NCBI GenBank assembly: GCA_049454855.1
Contig: JBMUAQ010000075.1
Span: forward strand, 1-10,846
Length of the DNA stretch: 10,846 bases
Source of the DNA: UBA2093 sp049454855
Lineage (GTDB): Bacteria > Actinomycetota > Acidimicrobiia > Acidimicrobiales > Ilumatobacteraceae
Direction: 5' to 3'
How positions within the stretch are numbered: the first letter of the stretch is position 1; the number at the start of each line of letters is the position of its first letter. Below the pieces are notes generated by a model. The model was not told the DNA's origin. It did no database searches and saw only the letters and a program-made list of their open reading frames with translations. Position numbers and translations under genes: made by a program. Of the stretch, positions 5,968 to 10,846 are shown piece after piece.

Positions 5968-6123
5968 ATGCCCGGTGCGCTGATTCTCGTCGCTGTTCTG
6001 CTCGCTTTCCCGGTGGTCGTCGGGCTGTCCACCGCCGCCCTCGCCGGTCTCCTCGGTCACCTCCTGTGGAAGGACGGCGAGGCCCGTCATGAGGGCAGCG
6101 AGCTTCTCGACACGAACATCTGA
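5968..6123 (+). CDS. 51-residue single-pass membrane protein, unknown function
   Basis: The ATG lies four bases after the ridA stop and encodes MPGALILVAVLLAFPVVVGL followed by more hydrophobic residues to about position 33. A short charged tail comes next (KDGEARHEGSELLDTNI). It is predicted to be a single membrane helix with a cytoplasmic or periplasmic tail of about 17 residues. A longer in-frame reading that starts inside ridA is possible but would overlap a conserved gene. The tight spacing suggests co-transcription with ridA. I recall short proteins with a KDxEARHEGSELL-like tail in related actinobacteria, but cannot check this. It has no recognised domain, and no role is assigned. Confidence 0.7.
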   Translation: MPGALILVAVLLAFPVVVGLSTAALAGLLGHLLWKDGEARHEGSELLDTNI

Positions 6124-6153
6124 GCCCGTGTCCGGGCAGAACCCGTGACGCGC

Positions 6154-7515
6154 ATGCACTCGTTCGACAGGCGCAGCAAGCGCCTCAGCTGGAGGATTCT
6201 CTCCTACGCCCTGGCGCGGATGCGCACCGACCCGCCACTCGACCACTCAGAGACGCCCGCCACCCTGCGTGCACGCGCCGGGCACACGGTCACCGAGCGC
6301 GGCATCGGAGGCGACGAGGCACTGCGCATCTGGCGCGACGTGCTCGCCCCCGCATGCATCAGTGTCGATCACCCGCGCTTCTTCTCGTACGTGCCCGGTG
6401 CGCCGACGGAGGCCGCCGGCATGTTCGACGTGGCCATCAGTGCAGCGAACGTGTACGCCGGGTCGTGGCAGGAGGGGGCCGGTGCGGTGTTCGCCGAGAA
6501 CGAGGCGCTCGCGTGGATTGTGGCGCTCGCCGGTCTGCCCGGGGATGCGGGCGGTGTGTTCGTCAGCGGTGGCACCGCAGGCAACCTCTCGGCGCTCATC
6601 GCTGCGCGCTGGAAGTGGCGTCACGATGCCGGCGGCCGGCATGACAGGTCGAGGGGTGTGATCGTGGCGTCGCGGGCGGCGCACTCCAGTGTGCAACAGG
6701 CTGCACGGGCGATGGATGCCGATGTCGAATGGGTGGACGTCGACCAACGCGGACGCATGAACGGTGCGGTCACCCGTGCGGCGTTCGACCGCATGGACAG
6801 CGACCTGCGCGGGAGGGTGTTCGCTGTCGTCGCCACGGCGGGCACCACGAACGTCGGTGTCGTGGACGACCTGGAGGGGATCGGCTCGGTGGCCCGCTCG
6901 GAGGGACTGTGGTTCCACGTGGACGGCGCATACGGTGCCGCTGCACTGTGCGCGCCCTCTCGCCGCCATCTCTTCGCCGGCATCGAGCATGCGGACTCGC
7001 TCATCGTCGACCCGCACAAGTGGCTGTTCGCGCCGTTCGACAGCTGTGCACTCGTGTACCGCGACCCCCGGGTTGCGCGTGCTGCCCACACCCAGAGGGC
7101 GGAGTATCTCGACCCGCTGCACACCGGCGACGACTGGAACCCGAGTGACTACGCGCATCATCTCTCCCGTCGTCCCCGGGGGCTGCCTCTTTGGTTCAGT
7201 CTGGCCACGCACGGCACCGCCGCATACGGCGAGGCCGTGGAGCACACGCTCCGGGTCACGCAGGAAGGGGCCGAACTCGTGCGGAGAGCCGGTCACCTCG
7301 AGCTGATCATGGAGCCCGAGCTCTCGGTTCTGCTGTTCCGCAGGACGGGGTGGTCGGCGGCTGATTACGACGCCTGGAGTGCCCGTGTGCTCGCCGACGG
7401 ACTCACTTTCGCCGTGCCCACCTCATGGAAGGGTGAGACCTGTCTACGGTTGTGCATCGTGAACCCCGAGACGACGGCCGACGACATCGCGATGGTGCTG
7501 GAGAGCATGCGATGA
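6154..7515 (+). CDS. Group II PLP-dependent decarboxylase (aromatic amino acid decarboxylase-like)
   Basis: This protein of about 453 residues belongs to the fold-type I PLP decarboxylases (DDC, GAD and HDC relatives), which convert amino acids to amines. SGGTAGNLSAL (about 138-148) binds the cofactor phosphate. His177 in AAHSS should stack on PLP, Asp257 in FHVDGAYG contacts the ring nitrogen, and Lys289 in VDPHKWLFAPFD forms the Schiff base. Tyr318 in AEYLDPL aligns by eye with the catalytic-loop tyrosine of DOPA decarboxylase. PLSRR-like LSRRPRGLPLWF follows, also typical of the family. The length is normal. The substrate cannot be told from the sequence. ATG 6154 (MHSFDRRS) is preferred; GTG 6145 in frame would add three residues. 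No good Shine-Dalgarno is seen, so translation may depend on the upstream genes. The stop overlaps the next start (ATGA). Confidence 0.87.
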   Translation: MHSFDRRSKRLSWRILSYALARMRTDPPLDHSETPATLRARAGHTVTERGIGGDEALRIWRDVLAPACISVDHPRFFSYVPGAPTEAAGMFDVAISAANVYAGSWQEGAGAVFAENEALAWIVALAGLPGDAGGVFVSGGTAGNLSALIAARWKWRHDAGGRHDRSRGVIVASRAAHSSVQQAARAMDADVEWVDVDQRGRMNGAVTRAAFDRMDSDLRGRVFAVVATAGTTNVGVVDDLEGIGSVARSEGLWFHVDGAYGAAALCAPSRRHLFAGIEHADSLIVDPHKWLFAPFDSCALVYRDPRVARAAHTQRAEYLDPLHTGDDWNPSDYAHHLSRRPRGLPLWFSLATHGTAAYGEAVEHTLRVTQEGAELVRRAGHLELIMEPELSVLLFRRTGWSAADYDAWSARVLADGLTFAVPTSWKGETCLRLCIVNPETTADDIAMVLESMR

Positions 7516-8885
7516 GCACGCAGGCAGACCTCGTGGTGCGCAACGGGTACGTGGCAACGGTTGACGGTGCGCGGCGCGAGCTCGACGGCGGCTGGGTGGC
7601 GGTGACCGACGGGCTCGTGTCGGCCGTCGGGGCGTCCGGCGACCCAGTTCCCGATGCGAACGAGTCGATCGACGCGTCGGGGTGCCTCGTGACGCCGGGT
7701 CTCGTGAACACGCACCACCACCTGTACCAGAACCTCACGCGCGCCTTCCCGCCGATGACGCGCGCACCGCTGTTCGGCTGGCTGCAGACCCTCTACCCGC
7801 TGTGGCGCGCCCTCGACGAGGAGAGTGCGCACGTGTCGGCATGGGTGGGCCTCGCCGAGCTCGCACTGTCGGGCTGCACCACCAGCACCGATCACCTGTA
7901 CCTGCACCCGCGCGGCGGAGGCGACCTTCTCACCGCGGAGATAGACGCCGCGCGGGACCTCGGCATCAGGTTCCATCCCACGCGCGGATCAATGTCGCTG
8001 TCACAGAAGGACGGCGGCCTGCCGCCGGATGACGTGGTGCAGGACGACGACGAGATACTCGCGCTGTCGCAGGGCGCGGTGGAACGTCATCATGACCGGT
8101 CGTTCGGGGCGATGACCCGCGTGGCGCTCGCACCGTGCTCACCGTTCAGCGTGACGCGCGACCTCATGGTGCGCTCCGCGGAACTGGCGGAGAAGCTCGA
8201 CGTGAGGCTCCACACGCACTTCGCGGAGAACTCCGAGGACGACGAGTTCTCGATTGCCACGTTCGGGTGCAGGCCGTTCGAGTACCTGCGCGATGTGGGC
8301 TGGTTGTCCGACCGCACCTGGGTGGCCCACTGCGTGATGCCCAACGCCGAGGAGATCGTGGAACTCGGCAGGGCGGGAATCGGTGCCGCGCACTGCCCGT
8401 CGTCGAACCTCATCCTCGCCTCGGGCATCGCGCCGGTGGTTGACCTCCGGCGCGCCGGCGTTCACGTTGGTCTCGGTGTCGATGGGTCATCATCGGCCGA
8501 CAGCGCATCGATGTGGCTGGAGGCCCGTCAGGCGATGCTGCTGGCGAAGCTTCGGTCGGGCGCCGGCGCGGCTGACGCCCGGATGGCACTCGAGGTGGCA
8601 ACGCTCGGTGGTGCCGGGTGCCTCGGCCGGATCGGCGAGATCGGCACGCTCGCACCGGGTGCGGTGGGGGACATCGCGGTGTGGGACCTCACCGGCGTGC
8701 AGTTCGCCGGGGGCATCGCCGACCCCGTGGAGACGTGGCTGCGGTGCGGACCGCTGTCGGCCCGCGACACCATCGTGCACGGTCGAGCTGTCGTGCGCGG
8801 CGGTCAGCTCGTCAGCAGACGGGTGGACGAGATGATGCATGCGCACCGCCGCCTCGCGGCGCGGATGCAGCAGTTCGTGGGTTGA
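7512..8885 (+). CDS. 8-oxoguanine deaminase-like amidohydrolase
   Basis: This 457-residue amidohydrolase (COG0402, the cytosine deaminase/TrzN/AtzB superfamily) should deaminate a purine-like or triazine-like ring in the cytoplasm. PGLVNTHHHLYQNLTR gives the HxH metal ligands (His68/His70). LHTHFAEN gives His236 with Glu239 as acid-base. VAHCVM gives His273, and GLGVDGSSSAD gives the metal-binding Asp324. The blocks NAPLFxWLQTLYPxW-like (85-98), SGCTTSTDH, TRGSMSLSQKDGGLPP and LAPCSPFSV match what I know of bacterial 8-oxoguanine deaminase, which turns 8-oxoguanine into urate. Related enzymes act on isocytosine or hydroxyatrazine-type compounds, so the substrate is probable, not certain. The ATG shares four bases (ATGA) with the decarboxylase stop, which indicates translational coupling. 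Its 3' end meets a convergent gene ten bases on. Confidence 0.88.
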   Translation: MSTQADLVVRNGYVATVDGARRELDGGWVAVTDGLVSAVGASGDPVPDANESIDASGCLVTPGLVNTHHHLYQNLTRAFPPMTRAPLFGWLQTLYPLWRALDEESAHVSAWVGLAELALSGCTTSTDHLYLHPRGGGDLLTAEIDAARDLGIRFHPTRGSMSLSQKDGGLPPDDVVQDDDEILALSQGAVERHHDRSFGAMTRVALAPCSPFSVTRDLMVRSAELAEKLDVRLHTHFAENSEDDEFSIATFGCRPFEYLRDVGWLSDRTWVAHCVMPNAEEIVELGRAGIGAAHCPSSNLILASGIAPVVDLRRAGVHVGLGVDGSSSADSASMWLEARQAMLLAKLRSGAGAADARMALEVATLGGAGCLGRIGEIGTLAPGAVGDIAVWDLTGVQFAGGIADPVETWLRCGPLSARDTIVHGRAVVRGGQLVSRRVDEMMHAHRRLAARMQQFVG

Positions 8886-8906
8886 TGACCCGGGGTCACG
8901 GGACCC
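8886..8906. terminator. Compact inverted repeat between convergent stops
   Basis: TGACCC (8886-8891) and GGGTCA (8893-8898) form a palindrome around one base. GGGTC (8893-8897) can alternatively pair with GACCC (8902-8906) around a 4-base loop. It spans the ten bases between the two convergent genes and the stop of the minus-strand gene. The stems are short and no T run follows, so a role as a two-way terminator is only a suggestion. Confidence 0.25.
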
Positions 8907-10380
8907 TGATGACCTTCTTGCTGCTGGTGGCGGCCATGCCGTCCTTGGTCGGCGTGATCGCAAGGTTCCAGCTGCCCTTCGCGAGCCTTGCCGACACGCA
9001 GACGACGGACTTGCCCTTCTTCCGGCACTTCAGCGCCACGACCTTCTTCGACCTCGCCGACCTGACGTAGGTGTCGTAGACCGTCTTTGCATCCGCATTC
9101 GGGATGGTGACGGTGAGCGTGCGCGATTTCACGCCGGTCGTCAACCTCGGGATCCTCTTCGGGGCATTGGTGGGGGTCCCCATCTTCATGCGGAGCGTCT
9201 TGGTGGAGTACGTGAACCCGGTTGCGGTGACGACGAACCTTGTCCCGTCGAACGACACATTCCGAGACGCCGTGACCTGCTCACCGCCCGTGTCCCGCAC
9301 CTCCACCACGAGTGACTTGTTGGCACTGATGAGGCCCGACGAGCGCACGCCCGCCGACGACACGGTGGTGGTGGACGAAGGGGCGGTGGTGGTCGTTCCC
9401 GGGACCGTGGTGGTGGGTGCCACTGCGTCGAGGCTCTTCAGGCCGAAGAGCAGATCGGCATCGGCTGCCGGGATCACCGCGCGGTAGAAGCCGGTGTTCA
9501 CTGTGGTGCCGTCGGGGGCGAAGTGCGGGGCGGCGGCGGTGAAGTCCATCGACATCGTGGTCTGGTTCCACACCGGTGTGGTGAGCTTGCACACGCCGTT
9601 GCTGGTGATGAACATGTCGCCGCTCAGTCCGTCGACACCGTACGGGTCGCGACCGTTCTTGAACGCGACGATCGCGAACAACTGGTTCGGCTTCGCCACT
9701 GCGACCGATGTCGTGCTGTCACAGTCAGCCGACGAGGTCTGCTGGGCCACCGCAACGGGGCTGCCCTCGAACGACATCACCTGCACGGTGCCGTCGAGAA
9801 CACGCGTGACGTTCATGTCGGTGCCCACCGCCATCGTGACAGCCGGGTTCAGCTCCCCGAGCCGGACGGTGACCTTCACCTTCATGTCGGCGGGCAGGGA
9901 GGTGACACGGCTTGTTGCGGGATCCTTCACCCGGCCGACAACACCCGCTGCCGACGGGCCAGCGGGCTCAATCGCCACCTGCATCGTGTCGGTGAACTCG
10001 TTCGCCGGCGCGACCTTCACGTACACGCCGTCCATCTCCCGGGTGGCGACGGGGAACCCGTCGTAGCTCCAGCGACCTGCGTAGTTGGTGGAAGTGGTGC
10101 CGAACGTGGTGAATGTCTTCGTGTTCGGCGCACCGAAGGCATCGAGTGTGGGTGATCCGTTGGCCACCCACTTTGTGGTGCGGGTGACACCGCCGTCGGT
10201 GATGATGACCTCGGAGATGCAGTATGTGGTCTGGGTCGTCGAGCACGCCGGAAAGTCGGTACGTGGGAGCCTCGCACTGTCGGCCGCGGCGCTCACGGCC
10301 GACCTCCCGACGGGAGCCGCCAGGGAGACGACGAGGAGAGCGGCCAGCCAGGACCGGATCGGCACGGAGCGAAGGTTCAT
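8896..10380 (-). CDS. Secreted protein with Thr/Pro linker and basic C-terminal domain, unknown function
   Basis: This 494-residue protein begins with a Sec-type signal peptide (MNLRSVPIRSWLAALLVVSL, then a small-residue region to about 33). A large beta-rich domain (about 40-320) carries two close cysteines (Cys46/Cys54) and two more further on (Cys220/Cys264), consistent with disulfides outside the cell. A Thr/Pro/Ser linker (about 323-342, TTTVPGTTTTAPSSTTTV) leads to a second domain (about 345-494). That domain is rich in Lys and Arg and contains a CX7C pair in KCRKKGKSVVC. No lipobox, sorting signal or C-terminal membrane helix is seen, so it is either released or held by its basic domain on an anionic cell wall. 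I recognise no enzyme motif. The ATG at 10380 is the natural start of the signal peptide. It is divergent from another secreted protein gene. Confidence 0.8.
   Translation of the reverse strand: MNLRSVPIRSWLAALLVVSLAAPVGRSAVSAAADSARLPRTDFPACSTTQTTYCISEVIITDGGVTRTTKWVANGSPTLDAFGAPNTKTFTTFGTTSTNYAGRWSYDGFPVATREMDGVYVKVAPANEFTDTMQVAIEPAGPSAAGVVGRVKDPATSRVTSLPADMKVKVTVRLGELNPAVTMAVGTDMNVTRVLDGTVQVMSFEGSPVAVAQQTSSADCDSTTSVAVAKPNQLFAIVAFKNGRDPYGVDGLSGDMFITSNGVCKLTTPVWNQTTMSMDFTAAAPHFAPDGTTVNTGFYRAVIPAADADLLFGLKSLDAVAPTTTVPGTTTTAPSSTTTVSSAGVRSSGLISANKSLVVEVRDTGGEQVTASRNVSFDGTRFVVTATGFTYSTKTLRMKMGTPTNAPKRIPRLTTGVKSRTLTVTIPNADAKTVYDTYVRSARSKKVVALKCRKKGKSVVCVSARLAKGSWNLAITPTKDGMAATSSKKVIRVP
9355..9414 (-). 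repeat. Low-complexity stretch encoding the Thr/Pro linker
   Basis: GGTGGTGG-type runs (plus strand) encode consecutive ACC threonine codons of the secreted protein linker. This is a coding low-complexity tract, flexible and possibly glycosylated in the protein, and a likely place for slippage between strains. Confidence 0.7.
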
Positions 10381-10454
10381 GTCACCCCAACGGTAAACCC
10401 TCTGCTCGTGACCTCGTGCAGGTCACGAAACCGCCTTCCCGCGTTGGACAGTTC
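10381..10454. promoter_or_regulatory. Divergent control region of two secreted-protein genes, with a palindrome
   Basis: The region contains a perfect inverted repeat: TCGTGACCT (10406-10414) and AGGTCACGA (10420-10428), separated by five bases. On the minus strand, TACCGT (10395 down to 10390) is a possible -10 box nine bases before the ATG at 10380. The expected -35 position for it falls at about 10413-10418, inside the palindrome. A dimeric regulator bound there could block or control that promoter. No TANNNT box is seen for the plus-strand gene. A hairpin in RNA is also possible but would sit upstream of both starts. Confidence 0.5.
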
Positions 10455-10846
10455 GTGAAACTGCCCCGGATCCGTTCCTTTTCCGCTGTGGTGCTGGCCC
10501 TGGGCCTGCTGCAGGTGGCCCAGGTGGGGCCTGTCACAGGTGCGCCGTCGGGGACCGACGTGGACGAGGGGTTCCTCTATGAGCACCCGAACACCGCGGG
10601 CTGGCAGGGGGTCTATTTCGGGGACAAGGGTGAGGACCACACGGAGTCGGTGTCCGTCCTCTTCGGCCGGCCGGATGACGACTGGGGGTTCCTTGTCTGC
10701 TCGAAGAACTCCGATGCGAACTGCACGGGACGCCAGACGGTGGAGTTCTCCGCGATGCTCCAGCCGTGCGCCGCGGCCGCGTCCCTCGGCTGCGTGTCGG
10801 GGTTCGGGCATCTTGCAGCCGACGGCACCAGGGTTCCCGCCCCGTA
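10455..10846 (+). CDS. Secreted protein of unknown function, cut by the window edge
   Basis: A GTG opens VKLPRIRSFSAVVLALGLLQ, a typical Sec signal peptide with a likely cleavage after VTGA at about residue 30. The reading frame then stays open to the window end (about 130 residues). The mature part reads DEGFLYEHPNTAGWQGVYFG, then VLFGRPDDDWGFLVCSKNSD, with cysteines at CSKNSDANC and at PCAAAASLGC, which suggest extracytoplasmic disulfides. There is no lipobox. Good codon-position bias, the absence of stops and the signal peptide make it a real gene, although no strong Shine-Dalgarno precedes it (GGACA is the best). I recognise no domain. The divergent gene also encodes a secreted protein, so the two may be co-regulated. 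Confidence 0.7.
   Translation, partial: MKLPRIRSFSAVVLALGLLQVAQVGPVTGAPSGTDVDEGFLYEHPNTAGWQGVYFGDKGEDHTESVSVLFGRPDDDWGFLVCSKNSDANCTGRQTVEFSAMLQPCAAAASLGCVSGFGHLAADGTRVPAP

Noticed and set aside
6247..7296. A 349-codon open frame on the minus strand, antisense to the PLP decarboxylase
   Set aside because: The composition is typical of an antisense shadow frame and the plus-strand frame carries all PLP catalytic motifs.
9355..9420. The GGTGGTGG tract as a DNA tandem repeat or regulatory element
   Set aside because: It is explained by threonine codons in the linker of the secreted protein and the units are imperfect.
10408..10426. A CRP-type site (GTGA...TCAC) inside the intergenic palindrome
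   Set aside because: The spacing between GTGA and TCAC is 11 bases instead of the 6 of the CRP/FNR consensus, so I describe it only as a palindrome.
1..10846. Mobile element, phage, CRISPR, tRNA or defence-island signals
   Set aside because: No transposase, integrase, direct-repeat array, tRNA-like fold or known defence domain is visible. Composition and codon use look even along the window.

Overview
The window looks like chromosomal DNA of a GC-rich actinobacterium. The base composition, the heavy use of GTG starts, the actinobacterial forms of the Mrp and ArsA-type proteins, and the Thr/Pro linker in a secreted protein all suggest Acidimicrobiia (Ilumatobacter-like). That class-level guess is inference from family resemblance, not a computed placement. 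I see no rRNA, tRNA, CRISPR array, insertion sequence, phage gene or attachment site. The genes are packed tightly, with no gap over 75 bases.

Layout from left to right. An ArsA/Get3-type ATPase runs leftward off the edge (1-804, minus). Divergent from it are an NfeD-like membrane protein (850-2205) and a Nudix hydrolase with a split Nudix box (2271-3119). The Nudix gene overlaps tail to tail with mrp (3104-4294, minus), an Fe-S cluster carrier. A 55-base divergent promoter region separates mrp from an IscA/ErpA-type Fe-S carrier gene (4350-4670). One base further on lies the 3' end of a Tat-exported lipoprotein with a thioredoxin-like domain (4672-5562, minus). Divergent from it starts a probable four-gene operon: ridA (5607-5963), a 51-residue membrane protein (5968-6123), a group II PLP decarboxylase (6154-7515) and an 8-oxoguanine-deaminase-like amidohydrolase (7512-8885). 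The right end holds two divergent secreted proteins of unknown function (8896-10380, minus; 10455 onward, plus, cut by the window edge), with a perfect palindrome between their starts.

How the genes may work together. Mrp and the IscA-type protein both serve Fe-S cluster delivery and share a divergent promoter region. RidA clears reactive enamine/imine by-products of PLP enzymes, so its place ahead of a PLP decarboxylase makes biochemical sense. The amidohydrolase, overlapping the decarboxylase by four bases, is probably translationally coupled to it. A loose oxidative-damage theme (Fe-S repair, Nudix, thioredoxin-like lipoprotein, 8-oxoguanine deamination) is possible but unproven.

The most unusual signals are these. 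Five of the twelve starts have a TANNNT -10 box only 6-7 bases upstream, which points to leaderless mRNAs. The NfeD-like protein appears to have lost its catalytic serine (Gly119). The ArsA-type protein lacks the usual DPAH switch motif. A 9+9 palindrome overlaps the expected -35 region of a secreted-protein gene. I do not see a clear-cut new defence or mobile system here.
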